Origin: Ceriagrion tenellum
Taxonomy: Eukaryota > Arthropoda > Insecta > Odonata > Coenagrionidae
Reading direction: 5' to 3'
NCBI GenBank assembly: GCA_963169105.1
Contig: OY720639.1
Span: 46,419,848 to 46,483,847 of the forward strand
DNA: 64,000 nt
The notes under the pieces are model-generated. The model had not been told where the DNA came from. It did not search any database and worked only from the letters and a program-made list of their open reading frames with translations. Positions 34,501-44,759 of this stretch are shown here, piece by piece (within the stretch, counting starts at the first letter, position 1; the number at the start of each line of letters is the position of its first letter). A program made the position numbers and the translations under genes.

Positions 34501-34612
34501 CGCTAAGGCGGGAACCCCGGAGGCTTCTATAACGACAGCTCTGAATTCCTTGGCAACTTTTGGTTTATCAAGGGCTGACTTGATATATCCATTTACAGCA
34601 GAGTGCATTTAG
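24554..34612 (+). CDS. Secreted lipocalin A (spliced, complete)
   Basis: Five coding exons: 24554-24691, 25914-26047, 29636-29748, 34229-34324, 34485-34612. Together they make 609 nt (202 aa plus TAG), all introns GT-AG, phases 0, 2, 1, 1. The protein has a hydrophobic signal peptide (1-23, likely cut before QKLKPG), the N-terminal PGMCPA motif, strand A with W51 (A-T-W where lipocalins usually have G-x-W), RTPNIHRNDWKC, beta strands, YYIVLTDNTNYIVLYAC and a C-terminal helix ending AEC. Mature cysteines fall at about 8, 44, 129 and 178, close to the C8-C119 and C42-C170 disulfides of insect bilin-binding protein. It is predicted to be an extracellular beta-barrel binding a small hydrophobic ligand; the ligand is unknown. 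Its length is typical of the family. AATAAA lies at 34860-34865. Paralogue: 53592-61358. Confidence 0.9.
24880..25275 (+). mobile_element. CR1/Jockey-like LINE 3' end in intron
   Basis: Plus strand reads LRWESLETRRLHARLSLLEK, then KNFIATPHYISRSDRSDEIR, then RYKNSFFPRTISDRN, the classic C-terminal tail of CR1/Jockey-type LINEs (WE.L..RR...R......Y..SFFPRTI..WN), followed by a ~150-bp 3' UTR ending CTCGCAGGGTAGTATG. Family copies: 31720-32900, 33310-33900, 53770-54010. Confidence 0.8.
25276..25913. other. Rest of lipocalin A coding intron 1
   Basis: No further element recognised. It ends in a good polypyrimidine tract, CTTTTTGTCTTTCAG, before exon 2. Confidence 0.5.
25914..26047 (+). CDS. Lipocalin A coding exon 2
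   Basis: 44 codons plus 2 nt, acceptor CTTTCAG|CTCGTG, donor AAAAT|GTAAGT. Encodes LVATWRVIGRTPNIHRNDWK and C67, ending AGVQK. Roughly half of its residues match gene B exon 2. A reverse-complement copy of part of this exon lies at 26651-26690. Confidence 0.9.
26105..26250 (-). repeat. Dispersed repeat family D in intron 2
   Basis: Carries ATGAATTTGGCCTCAT and GAAAATTTGGCATCTTTCCA, similar to 49890-49960 and inverted relative to 4010-4060 and 55600-55660. Partial copy. Confidence 0.45.
26603..26641 (-). ncRNA. Hammerhead-like core, left arm
   Basis: Minus strand CTGAAGA (26635-26641), extra C, stem GCTGACA-GTAG-TGTCAGC, GAAA (26612-26615), then TTGATGTC. The core bases match CUGANGA...GAAA; stem III is weak. 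Confidence 0.4.
26700..26735 (+). ncRNA. Hammerhead-like core, right arm
   Basis: CTGAAGA (26700-26706), extra C, perfect 8-bp stem GCTGACAG/CTGTCAGC (26708-26723), GAAA (26724-26727), then CTGTTATC, an AUC triplet in place of GUC. Faces the left-arm core. Confidence 0.45.
26790..27350. other. Purine-rich intronic stretch, probable LINE debris
   Basis: Begins with (TTTA)n. Further in it has GGGTGGCGAGAAGAGG and GAACAGAGGAACGCGGA blocks that reappear, inverted, around 51650-51780. Minus frames are open (26889-27242) but show no domain. Class undetermined. Confidence 0.35.
27634..27806. mobile_element. Foldback element, perfect 58-bp arms, 13-bp flanks
   Basis: Arms 27634-27691 and 27719-27776 are perfect inverted copies around a 27-bp loop, followed by a 30-bp tail containing a minus-strand CTGATGA (27797-27803). 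CCTCAATAACCCT occurs directly before (27621-27633) and after (27807-27819) the element, as a target duplication would. The minus strand of the loop holds (A)TGAGGA, stem GCC/GGC, GAAA and GTC (27684-27720), a degenerate hammerhead-like core. Confidence 0.75.
28015..28470 (+). mobile_element. LINE family B 3' end
   Basis: Plus strand: MDWIRNEWVINECGLDAPEM, SVLRWFGHVERMDESQIMKQ, EEILRRSNIRSLKNR..., then the 3' UTR GTGACTGTCCCTACCCCG. Runs straight into the (TA)n at 28471. In-frame stops are present. Confidence 0.75.
28471..28554. repeat. (TA)42 microsatellite
   Basis: Pure alternating TA, directly at the 3' end of the LINE family B copy. Open frames across it (YIYIYI) are artefacts. Confidence 0.95.
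28555..28764. repeat. Large near-perfect inverted repeat
   Basis: Arms of ~95 bp (CACGATGTGGATAGGATGGA at the left, its complement ending at 28764) around a short GTTC loop at 28655-28658. Contains GAAGACGG and TTCCGAAAGCTAGCTA on each arm, a variant of the ribozyme-like motif but with CTTGAAGA in place of CTGAAGA. Lies between two TA runs (28471-28554, 28783-28804). Confidence 0.85.
28805..29635. other. Rest of lipocalin A intron 2
   Basis: No element recognised; ends in the acceptor GCTTGTTTTCAG. Confidence 0.45.
29636..29748 (+). CDS. Lipocalin A coding exon 3
   Basis: Phase 2 in, phase 1 out; acceptor TTTTCAG|TGCTCT, donor GCAG|GTAAGT. Encodes ALFNSGLGSVSGTVTVTGAN and SPGTYFTFNINFA. SPGTYFTF is shared with gene B as GPGTYFTF. 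This exon is four codons longer than in B. Confidence 0.9.
29749..30302. other. Intron 3, proximal part
   Basis: No clear element; a pyrimidine-rich patch at 29825-29920 may be LINE debris. Confidence 0.35.
30303..30553. mobile_element. Small MITE with GGACCCCAGAAGTCAAG ends
   Basis: Left end GGACCCCAGAAGTCAAG(A)GG at 30306 and its inverted partner ending CTTGACTTCTGGGGTCC at 30549, ~35-bp terminal repeats with few mismatches, about 250 bp overall. No coding capacity. Flanking TA/AT-rich sequence prevents calling a target duplication. Confidence 0.7.
30797..31262. mobile_element. MITE with GCCGGTTGCA(G/A)GAAC ends
   Basis: Terminal GGCCGGTTGCAGGAAC at ~30799 and GTTCTTGCAACCGGCG at ~31243-31258, inverted; interior noncoding. 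The type is common in insects; its superfamily is not assigned. Confidence 0.55.
31720..32900 (-). mobile_element. CR1/Jockey-like LINE 3' end, split by a MITE
   Basis: 3' UTR and C-terminal tail on the minus strand (31720-31977 and 32632-32900), interrupted by the insertion at 31978-32631. Removing the insertion restores the order seen in the copies at 33310-33900 and 24880-25275. Coding frames are decayed. Confidence 0.75.
31978..32631. mobile_element. 654-bp MITE nested in a LINE
   Basis: Terminal inverted repeats CCGTATTCATAGTCGT, followed on both sides by a TTACCTGGGT-containing subterminal repeat. GTAG flanks both ends (31974-31977, 32632-32635), a 3-4-bp target duplication. There is no transposase. 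Its superfamily is not certain. A truncated copy is at 15605-16066. Confidence 0.75.
33310..33900 (-). mobile_element. CR1/Jockey-like LINE 3' end
   Basis: Minus strand: FALVRPHLEYAVSIWDPGH (RT thumb-region motif 'LVRPHLEYA..VWDP'), then ATRLRLLEKFRTDIFQSDTE, ISRSHRSDKI, and the 3' UTR with GGTGTTAGGACAC..CTGCGAGCCG inverted. Broken frames. Confidence 0.8.
34229..34324 (+). CDS. Lipocalin A coding exon 4
   Basis: 96 nt, same length as in gene B. Acceptor TTTTTTGCAG|GCAAGA, donor GTGG|GTAAGT. Encodes KTTSLNYYIVLTDNTNYIVL and YACENFLLGKV, with the third core cysteine C152. Confidence 0.9.
34485..34612 (+). CDS. Lipocalin A coding exon 5 (terminal)
   Basis: Acceptor TTTCTATTGCAG|ATAGCC; encodes SLIVLAKAGTPEASITTALN, then the C-terminal helix and loop ending PFTAECI and TAG. 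C201 would pair with C67. The LIVLAKAGTPE segment matches the '(L)W(I)LSR...LS.E' region of insect lipocalins. Confidence 0.9.
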
Positions 34613-34859
34613 TGAGCTACTGTCGTGTAAAAAAATCAGTTTTTGGAGGAATTATCCCCCGGAAATGAATCGCCCTGAGAGGTTATTTGAATAGTCTGAC
34701 CATGTATTGAGTTCAATTTTTAGAATGGTTGTTTTACCGTGCTAGGTTGGTCATATCCTATTTAAAAAAGGGAATCCGTTTTACTTTCCCTGTGCTGTCT
34801 TGATTGTTTTCTGGGCTCCTTTATTTTACTGGAATACTTGTTATTGACTATGTCTGTAT

Positions 34860-34865
34860 AATAAA
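34860..34865 (+). terminator. Poly(A) signal of lipocalin A
   Basis: AATAAA 248 nt after the stop codon. No earlier AATAAA was noticed between stop and this point. Confidence 0.6.
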
Positions 34866-35584
34866 AGTCTACTTATCTACAAGTATGAAATCATTGCTTT
34901 AAGTTGCAATAATGCGTATTTATATGATGGAAAATGTGCCTTTTTCTTGGTTTAATGCTTCAATCGTCCAAAAGTACAATGAAATATAAGTTGACATTCA
35001 ATTTTTTGTTGCCTCGAAGATGCATGAGGATGTCACATTGTCAGGATTTTTCTGCGACTAATAGTTCTCTCACGAACGTCAGAGAGAACAAAGTCAGAAA
35101 GGGAAATATTTTTCCAGCTTTTCAAACATGTAATTCATTCTCGAATGAATATTTGTATAATTTCAAATATTTTACATGCGAGGCCGCACCTTTTTCTCCT
35201 TATCAGGTCCCTAATATTCGAAATTTTACAGCTGTCGAAAATCTGACATTGAAATTTCTATTATCTTTGGAAAGCATAAGGACATCGAAAATTCGTGTTT
35301 TTCTACTAATCGTAATTCTCTCGCTACTCGTCCAAAGAGTCTGGAATAAGTTATATTTATGAGCATTAAAAACATAATATTTCTTCTTGGGTTAACTTTT
35401 TCATAACATTTAACACTACTCGAGGGACGTAGTACCTTTGTCTCGGTTTCAGGACTCTATTATCCGATATTACGCTGCAATTGAGATATAATTTAACTTC
35501 TTTCCATTTGAAATGCATTAGTAGGCAACACAATTCGTATTTTTCTACAACTCATAATCCACTCCCCACATGTCTCCAAATTAG

Positions 35585-36285
35585 ATGAGATTAGATTAAA
35601 TTTTTGGTGGAGTCCCTCCGAGGAGGACCTGGGGCACCTAGACCTATTGGTCCTTTGTGCTAACCACCATGTCTTGGTTACCCGTGGAGTCCAATGGCCT
35701 TACCGAAGGTCAGCATATCCTCTATGGGAGTAACCCTGATTTCAGCCGGATCGGGAAACGGGGATCCTAGATGTCTTATTCTAGTCCTCATCAAGGCAGG
35801 ACAGTTACAGAGAACGTGTGATGTTGTTTCGTCCTCTTCTTCGCACCATCTGCATCTGGCAGAGTCTGCCAGCTTCAAGAGATGAAGGTGCCTCATGACC
35901 TGATAGTGTTCAGTTAGGAGACCCACTATCGTACGTAGTTGACCTCTGTTCAGCAATAGAGGTCTTCTTGCTAGTCCCGGTTTGGGTCCTTCAATGAAAA
36001 GCTTGGCTTGTCTGAGCCCTTGTATGTTATGCCAGATCTCTCCCAGCCGATCAGCCGAGGCCCCACTTCTTGATCTCCATGATTCCTGCTGAACGTGCGA
36101 TTGGAATGTAAGGCTCTGGTCCCATCGGTGTGTGGTTTGAGCCTTCTTTTGCGAGTTGATCCGCAATTTCATTTCCGGTAATACCCTCATGTCCGGGGAC
36201 CCAGAAGAGTTCGACTTTGCCAAGACTGTGTAACGAGTTGAGCACTATTGTCTCCAAATTAAGGAGTGAGTAATATTCCTCCAAT
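35585..36285 (-). pseudogene. LINE with RNase H domain, 3' part
   Basis: Minus strand: LNSLHSLGKVELFWVPGHEG and ITGNEIADQLAKEGSN, the C-terminal RNase H motif of I/LOA/R1-like LINEs. Then, after a frameshift near 36060, LLLNRGQLRTIVGLLTEHYQ, LHLLKLADSARCRWCEEEDE, TTSHVLCNCPAL (a CCHC-type tail). The upstream RT is missing and it inserted inside a satellite monomer. Confidence 0.8.
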
Positions 36286-36839
36286 ATTTAAAACGTTTAA
36301 TTTATTCTCCGTACCAATCTCGTATAATTTACAAATTTTTCGCCTCGAAAATCATACCTTTCTTTTAATTCCTCCATTTCCGTAGTTTCATGTCACTTGC
36401 AATCGTGAATTCACTGCATTCCAGAATCTGACGCTCAGTTCTTTCTTGTGTTTTCTTTGGAGTGAATAGAATTGTCGCTCAACCTGTGTTCAACTATGAA
36501 TCATGGTTCTCTTGCTACACGTCCCAAAGGCAGGAACGATTGTAATTATTTCCAGTTTGAAAGATTTGAGTTCAATTAGGTTTTATATTGGTAAAATTTC
36601 AAATATTTTACGCTCGAATATGCAATTACTTTCTTGGTTTCAGTCCCAAGCATTCGAAATTTAATTGTAGAAAATATTCTGATTTTTTTATTTTTGATGA
36701 TTTTTTTAGCCCGCTACACATTCACAAATCTGAATTACTCGACCATTTGATTTTTGTAATAGTAATATTCTCGATATTTTAAAAGAATACTGTTTTTTAA
36801 ATCGTTGAATTTTGTGAATCAAACGATATCGTACTGTCT

Positions 36840-38260
36840 ACCAAATTCGATTTTCGAATTCGATGCCAAACTCGAGTACGATATCGTTTGAGCATCATTG
36901 TTCAATATGCTGTTCTACAACATCTCGCCGGAGGGAGTGGAGTTTATTCGTTGAATTTTTGTGTTTTGATAGAGTTTGTTTAGATGTTGATAAAAGAAAG
37001 AAAAGGGTATTGTTGGGAAGAAGCTGCAGTGCACTGGATGGGAGATGTTTCGTGGTCTCAAATAAAGAAGTCTCTGGAACATTGGAATACAAATAATTAA
37101 TTGAAAAAAGAGTCACGACATCACAATACGTAAGGAAAGACTGGTTATGAGGAAATACCCAAGTACAAAAGTACAAAAAAAAAGTTAGAAAGTACAAAAT
37201 CGCAGCAATGAAGTTGTGGCGATATATTCATGTCGACGAATTCTAAAATTTGTTCCCGCGCTTTTGATCCTGGCCCTCTCGAAACCTCTTCATTGTTTAG
37301 ACTCAACAATCACATATTCGCCATTAGTAAGAACTGGAATACATCCAACAGGAGGTAAACGTTCGTGAAACATCCATCGATTTTTCTTCATAACTCACTT
37401 CCCACACGTTCCACAGATGTCATTTATACCGCGTTTTCCTCAGCATACCTCTTTCATTTCCGCAATTCCACAATTATAGCTTTCCAATCCGTTTGAACAT
37501 AACTTTTTTTCATAATTTCAACTGCGCTTTGCGCCATATTGCCAAGTATCAACTTTATCCACTAGAGGGCTATCTCATTATTTAATTTCTAATATATTAC
37601 AAAACTGTAATTATATTATGAAATAACAACCGGCAGGGTGTGTAAGCGGGGCCAAAGGATTTCTTTTCTAGGATAAAATATCACATCACTAGTCCAATAA
37701 CAACCTCAGGAAATTAAAAAAAAAAATTCGCGTAATCGTGGCGTATAAATGTAACGCCCAGATGTGAAATTTACACTACTACTGATCTGATGTCCATTTC
37801 CATAAACTATCCGAAAATGCAAGAATCTCTTTTCCTGACTCCTTCCTTATGTTTCAATAGCATAATTTTGGATTGCGCGTATGAGAAGATTATACTACAG
37901 TTCAATAATCAAAATTTAATTGTAAACCATGTATTGAATAAAATTGCTGAAGATGTATAGTAAAACGTAATAAAGACTACATTTTATATTCCTTCGTCAT
38001 AAATTCCATTAGATGATTACGACAATGCCATATGTTCGGAGTGGCAGATTTCTTCAACGTGAGCCAAAATATTGACGACGATTAGCAGTCTCGATTCATT
38101 TGTAAAACGAGCAAATTCGTCTAAACTACCGAGTCCTGAGTTTTTATAATTCCTCGTAGAAAATATTATAGTTGGTATCTTCGTCGATAACAAATCTCAT
38201 TTCACCCAAGAATAATGTCAGTAGTCCACCGTTCAAGTCTGGTTTAGGCAATTCAGAAGA
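36840..38260. other. Unassigned, weak satellite traces
   Basis: No gene, RNA or bounded element recognised. Confidence 0.35.
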
Positions 38261-38269
38261 CGGATGGTT

Positions 38270-38530
38270 TAATGCATACCTAAGAAAAAAAGTCTTTAGG
38301 CTGCTTTACACGGATTAAAAACATGGGGATACAATGAAACTAAAGTCCAGGAAAATTTGAACCGATGGTAAAAAAATTTCAAAAACTTACACCTGAAAGT
38401 CAGTAAAAGTAAGACAGCGATACTGACTATTGGCAAAGTACAGAATAATATAACTTTAAAACTCGAGAATGAAATATTGCAAAGAGTGGAACAGTTCCCT
38501 TACCAAGGTAGTGTAATTTCACAGGATGGT
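38270..38530 (+). pseudogene. LINE RT fragment
   Basis: Plus strand NLHLKVSKSKTAILTIGKVQ, LENEILQRVEQFPYQGSVIS, QDG: the 'N..KTK...I......L..V..F.YLGS.I..DG' segment downstream of the RT catalytic site. The RT core is absent. Confidence 0.7.
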
Positions 38531-40689
38531 TTAGACACCCCCCAAAGGTCTAAAAAACCCCCCACTTGGTCTGCAAGCCTCCGCTTATACCCTAGTGGGA
38601 AGTTGTGGGAAAATGATAATGGAAAGGGAAGGTTGGCGAACCACAACCCCTGCGAGGCCGACAACATGAGGCGGATTGACGTCATAAGGACGACAATGAG
38701 CCTCCGCCTCCCAGGAGTTGTGAGTTTTTATATATTTGAGTGAGTTCGGATAATGAAACCGAAAAAAAAGAAATATCTGTTGGGTTCCCCCAACAACGTC
38801 AGACGAGTCCGCGTCAGTCTCGCTTATGCGAAAACTTACCGCACATCTATGAGAACCGGAGGAGCCTTTTGCCTAAAAAATCAGGATTTGAGAGACTTAA
38901 GTAGGAAGTATACCAAAGTTAAAACAAGAATTAATTCAATGTGTTTATGCTGTAAAAAATTTGCTTAGCTCCTACTTTAAGGAGTTTTCGTGAAATATAT
39001 GAAATTATGTCACAGTTAACCATAAAAAATACATAATGCTTGAAAAGCTGGAATGTATGTACTAAGAATCAATTAAATTTTTTAGAACCGCACAAAAATT
39101 ACATGATCCTGCCTATGGAAAACGCAGCGACAGAACTTAACGTTTTGAAAAACATTATTAAACGTAATGGTTCACTTCAAATACGAGAAAAAAGATAATG
39201 TATTATTTTGATTCCATGGAAATTTCGAATGCTAGATACCCTTAAATGAGAGAAATGGTGAATATCCCCATGAAATATTAGAAATTACACCAGAGATGAA
39301 CGGTTAATAAATAAATTGTTTGAAATGATGGAAAAGTTTTACCCATTTCTAAATTCGGGTAGTGTAGCGAGAGAACTGTCAGTCCTTAATAAACACGGGT
39401 TGTGTAACACTTTTATTTTTAATTTGAAAGTCAGAATTTCAACTACCTCGAAATTTCAGATGCCAGTGACCTTAAACCGAGAAAATGGCGTGTTTTCGCA
39501 CGAAAAATACTTGAAATTATACCAGTGTTGAACCAAGTATAAGTCAAGTGCAAAAAACTCTACTTGTACCATTATTAAACGGAGAGCAAATTGAATACCT
39601 AAAATAATGGAAAACTTTACTTGAGCCTGACTTAGGTGGCTCGTAACGAGAATGGTATGAGGCGAAGAGAAATACGGACGGCTCAATTTCCTTAGTTATT
39701 TCAAGAACAGAGAAATGTGTGTCAGATTTTGTATGCTTAGAACCTTCGGATAATGAAACCGAAAAATGCACATTTTCGCGCGTAAAATATTTCTCATTGA
39801 AAAAGATGAGCCAAAGATACATTTAATATTGAGAAACTGATAAAAATTTTACATGATCCTGACTTTGGGGACGTGTAGCGAGAGAACTGTAAGTCGTAGG
39901 AAAACACGGATTTTCGACTTCCTAACGCTTTCCAAAGACAAAACAATTAAAATATCAGATTTGTAGATAACAATGACGTTTCCGTTACTGTAGACATAAA
40001 TGAAAGCTTGAAAAATGGTATAATATCCCAGGCGAAATATTTGAACTTATACTAGAATTAACGGAAAATAATTAAAATGTTGGAACTATGCTGTCTCAAA
40101 TAAGTTCGCTCATCATTCCTTCCCGTCCAGCTTGGCACATATGCCTACTTTTTATGAGAAGAATTTTTTATGTTTCCTTGAACGTACGTATTGACTAGTT
40201 ATCTCTGCTATTATATTTATGTTTTTAGGAACACAATTCAATTCACATATTGCCGAATCCTCGTTAGATAAGGAGTGATAAAGAATCAGGTGGCCGTTTC
40301 AGTCGAGAATAGCTTGACGCTTTAGAATAGCGCGGTGATCAGATCTTCGTCTGAAACAGCGTTGCTCCCAGGCGTCAGTCTCACGTTCTGAATCGCAAAA
40401 AGCGTCGTTTACGCTGTTTTTCGGAATAAAAAGCATCACGAAAGCTATTTCTGGCTATATATCCATAACGGTATCTCATTCAGAATAGCAGCCATTGTTC
40501 CAGTTAAACGATAAAAAGTTCGTCCATGGAATGCTGTTTTTCACAGTGAAAATGAGTGTCTGGTCTATTTTATCTCAAAGCCTGACTCTATATTTATAAT
40601 ATTTTAAGCTAAGGTAAGCTTAGAGAAACAAATGCTAGGTGAAATTTATGATTGTTCAACATGACATTTCATTTTTATAAATATGATGT

Positions 40690-40880
40690 ACTCTACCGGT
40701 AAAGGTAGGTTTTGTTGAATGTCAGAGAATCCGCTCCCGGTAATTCTACACATTCAGAGGTCCTATCTCCCTCTAATATATCCTTTTTCGCCTCTGCATA
40801 AGATCTACCCTTCTTCATCCCGTCCATGAAACCTATTCTCTTTCTTCCCCTTCCCCGCTTGCCCAATATTTTATTCGATC
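40690..40880 (-). pseudogene. LINE C-terminal scrap
   Basis: Minus frame NKILGKRGRGRKRIGFMDGM and KKGRSYAEAKKDILEGDRT (GR.R..F.D.+.....Y...K.....R), a LINE tail. A shorter relative of its 3' end is at 61584-61650 (GTAGGTTTTGTTGAAAGTCAG). Confidence 0.6.
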
Positions 40881-41189
40881 CGGACATTGGGAACGTGAAG
40901 GGAATTATGAGTCATAGAAAAACACGGACTGAGGAACTTGGAAAAATTTGGACTGAGGAACAAGTTGGCTGTAGTCAAAACGGCAAATTCCAAATGGGTC
41001 CGCAAGGTCACAGCAAATACTGTCGGTAACGGTAGTGGTATCGGCGATTGTGAGCCAGTTGAAATGAAATAACTTTGGTGAGAGATTCGAAATCTGAAAA
41101 CTACGCATTGTCCCAAAGTTACCACCCTTGTTGAAAAGTTACCCGGTTTTATGCAATAATAAAAAGTTTCAAGCCTGTAATAAAACACT
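40864..41189 (-). repeat. Conserved inverted segment with open frame, copy 1
   Basis: Minus-strand sequence almost identical (by eye ~97% over the central 230 bp) to 43248-43580, far closer than any pair of satellite monomers. The shared frame reads ISNLSPKLFHFNWLTIADTT and then DSICCDLADPFGICRFDYSQ; an alternative shared frame is 115 aa. The family is not recognised. Confidence 0.6.
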
Positions 41190-41984
41190 GTGAAAGTCGC
41201 AGTTTTTATGGTTAGCAATTCGTTTACATATTTAAGAATAAAAGGTCATCAAAAGTGGACCACGAGGGAAACAGGATGTTGTGATCCAATTCCTCGAAAG
41301 AGTGAAGGCAAAGTTATGAGATGATCTTTCTTCCGATCAGCAATCAGATAAGAGAACGACTGGAGATTCTTCCACCACGAGAAATAATTACCCGTCTGTA
41401 ATGCGTATCCGATGAACCGAATATTACAATGTATTTAGCGGGAATTCTTTCTGTGGTAAACACGGAACACGTCTCTGCTGCATCCCAAAAAGTCAGGATC
41501 AAAAAAAAATTTACCTGTTTTAGAAACATCAAATTTATTCTCGGTACAACTCTTGTGCAATTTGAAAAATTTGATCCGCGGAAATATACCTATTTTCTCG
41601 ATTTCTGGTCTTTAGCATCCGAAATTTCACTGCGATGAGAAATCTGAATACAAAGTTTTAGTGCCCTTGGAATGAGTAAGGACGCCGCATAATCGGTTAT
41701 TTTCAACTACTCAAGTTCAACAACAACAAGTATTTACAACTACTTCAAGTTCTCTCGCTACTCGTCCCCGAAGTCAGCATCAAGTTAAATTCATCCCGTT
41801 TCACTATCATTTTTTATTGTTTCAAATCTTGTATAATATCTAAATATATCACGTGATATATTTAGAGATCATAACGGTATACAAACGAATTTTCTCGAGA
41901 TCAGATCTCTAGCGTCAGTTATTTTACATAAATAGGAAATCTGACATTAAGTAAACTGTGGTATTTCAATTGAATAAGCACGTC

Positions 41985-42600
41985 TCATGGAAAAGCCTAC
42001 CTGAAAAGACCAGAAGCCTTCAAAACCCGAAAGCTGGAGGAGGATGCTGAAGATGAAATGGATGGACAAAATAATAAATGAGGAAGTGTACAGAAGAGTA
42101 GAAGAGAGAAGGACCATATGGAACACCATAAAGACAAGAAAAACTAGATGATAGAACTAAAAACCAGGAAACAGTATGTGAAAATATTCGTGTGGAGCAT
42201 GGCACTCTATGGATCGGAAACTTGGACCATTGGAAAATCAGACCAGAAAAGAATTGAGACCTTCAAAATCTGGTGCTGGAGGAGGATTTCGAAGATTTAA
42301 TGGATGGACAAAATAGGAAATGATGAAATTTACGGAAGAGTAGAAGAGGAAAGTACCATATGGAACACCATCCAGAAAAGAAGAAGAACATGGACTGGAC
42401 ACACTATTTTGACGCAATGGGTTTGAGAAGAACATAAATGAAGGTAAAATAGAGGAAAAAGTCCCAAGAGGAAGACCCAGGAATAAGTTCTTGGACCAAA
42501 TAAAGAGGATAGTATATAGGAAGAGATACCAGGAGGCAATGGAACTAGCATTAGACAGGGAAGGGAAGGAACATAAACCAATCTTAGGATCGAACTTCAC
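41985..42600 (+). mobile_element. RTE-like LINE family A, two joined fragments
   Basis: Plus strand has MLKMKWMDKIINEEVYRRVE, KTRKQYVKIFVWSMALYGSE and, again, a WCWRRIS..LMDKIGNDE-type segment with the conserved ATGGACAAAATA block. Order and repetition indicate two overlapping truncated copies. Nonfunctional. Confidence 0.7.
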
Positions 42601-43247
42601 TATCATTTTTTATTGTAATGCGTATCCGATGAACCGAATATTACAATGTATTTAGCAGGAATTCTTTTTGTGGTAAACACGGATCATCTATCTTACAAAG
42701 TCAGAGTTAAGTAAAACAGTACTTACAAAGTCAGAGTTAAGTAAAATATTATAAATATTATACCAAAAACTTATTATATAAGTTTTTCAAACTTATATAA
42801 TAAGTTTTTGGTTTAACTTTTGTAAATTTCAATTGTGTTACATGTGAATATGTACATATTATTTCGGTTTCAGGTGTCTACCATCTGAAATTGCACTGCA
42901 ATTTAAAAGCTTCAAAAAAGACATTCAAATTATTGTTGTGTTTCCTATGAATAAGGACGTCTCACAATCCGTGGTTATCTACGGCTAAACTTCCCCAAAT
43001 TCAAGATAAAGCAACGTATTTTCCCCTTTTTGATCATTATATTAATCCTGTTTGACTATGGTATTATTTGAAATATTTTACGTTCGAAAGTAAAACCATT
43101 ATCTAGATTTGTGATCCTTAATGTCCGTCATTTCACTGCAATCGAGAATCTGACATTCAATTTATTTATTTTTATTGAATGTATTTCCTGAATGAATTGA
43201 ACGCCACCTTCCCTGTGTATCTACCACTCATAGTTTTATTACAATCG

Positions 43248-43580
43248 TGTTTTATTACAGGCTTGAAACATTTTATCATGCCATAAAACGGGGTAACTTT
43301 TCAACAAGGGTGGTGACTTTGGGACAATGCGTAATTTTCAGATTTCGAATCTCTCACCAAAGTTATTTCATTTCAACTGGCTCACAATCGCCGATACCAC
43401 TACCGTTACCGGCAGTATTTGCTGTGACCTTGCGGACCCATTTGGAATTTGCCGTTTTGACTACAGCCAACTTGTTCCTCAGTCCAAATTTTTCCAAGTT
43501 ATTTCTTTTTCTTAGCAGTCCGTATTTTTCTATGACTCATAAGTCCCTCACGTTCCCAATATCCGGGTCGAATAAAATGT
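43248..43580 (+). repeat. Conserved inverted segment with open frame, copy 2
   Basis: Partner of 40864-41189. Plus frames: 43247-43627 (126 aa) and 43327-43515 (containing FGICRFDYSQLVPQSKFFQ). Less AT-rich than the flanking satellite. See findings. Confidence 0.6.
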
Positions 43581-44759
43581 ATCCAGCTGTTCCAAAGTTT
43601 AATTATTTGCCGTTAATTCTAGTATAAGTCCAAATATAGTTACCATAGTCCGGATCAAAAGAATTTTTTCAGTTTTTCCAACATTTAATTTATTCCCGTT
43701 TCAGCTCCGGTACCATGTCAAATAATTCACGTGTCAAATTATACACCCTCTTTCTTGGTCTCATATCTTTTGCATCCGAAATTTCACTATCATCAAAAAT
43801 AGGACTTTCAATTTTTTCCTGTCTTTAAAATGCATAAGAACGTCGCAGAATACGTGTTTCTCTTCGACTCGTAGTTCTCTCGCTAAACGTCTCTCATATC
43901 CGGAACGATGAAAACTTTTCCAGCTTTAAAACATTTAAAATTTTCACAGTTCATGTCTGGTATGACTTAAAATATTTTACATAGACGTGCAATTTTTTCT
44001 CGGTTTAAGGTATTTACCATCAGAAATTACACTCAAGTCTAAAATCTTACATTTATTGTTTATTGTCTTTGTAACGCATTAGAACGACGAATAATCCGTG
44101 TTTAAAATGACTCATAGGTCCCTCGCTGAGCGACCCCAATATCCAGATCGAGTAAAATTGTTCCAGCTGTTCCAACATTTTAATTAGTTTCCGTTCACTC
44201 TAGTATACGTTCAAATATTTCGCCAGGGATGCTATGCCGTTTTTCAAGGTTTCATGTCTATAGGATCCGAAACATCGTTGCAATCTAAAAATATGATATT
44301 TTAATTTTTTGTCATTGGACGTCGCACAATCCGTGTTTTTCGACGACTCTCTTGCCACACCTCCCCAAATTTAGGATCATGTAATTTTTTTTCTATCGCA
44401 TAAACGGTAGTTACTAAAATGAAAATACAGCGAACGGAAAAGTCAAGGCGAAGCTCGATAGAAAACCCTGCGGTCGGCTCCGATGCGTGGACGTGTGTTC
44501 CTTGAAGGCTGGGGCGTTTACTCCGTATATTTGACTGCAGTTTCACTAACCCTATTGTTCTTCGCCCTTCCTCGTCGTCTCCCAGCGACGTAAAGCTTTC
44601 CCAGCAGAGGTCGCAGCCAGCGCTGTGTGCCAACTACAAGATTTTTCCAACCTGGCCCCATACAATCAAGCAAGTAAAATGGGGCTGGTGGGTGCAACGA
44701 TATTTTTGAAAGTAATAGTACCTTGATGAAGATAACGAAGCTGAGACCCTTAATGCATC

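Larger units (their letters stand above)
34940..44400. repeat. Diverged satellite field, ~240-bp monomer, both orientations
   Basis: A recurring unit containing CTCTCGCTAC(T/A)CGTCC, TTTTCCAGC(T)TTTCAAACAT, AATTTCAAATATTTTAC, CATCCGAAATTTCACTGCAA and AATCTGACATT. Plus-oriented anchors lie near 35070, 35318, 36509, 41754, 43877, 44112 and 44350, with neighbour spacing 235-248 bp. Minus-oriented anchors (GTGTAGCGAGAGAACTG) lie near 39361, 39640 and 39880. Monomers are strongly diverged. The field is interrupted by LINEs at 35585-36285, 38270-38530, 40690-40880 and 41985-42600. It separates the two lipocalin units and holds no gene I can support. The 37.0-38.2 kb part shows only faint monomer traces. 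Confidence 0.65.
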
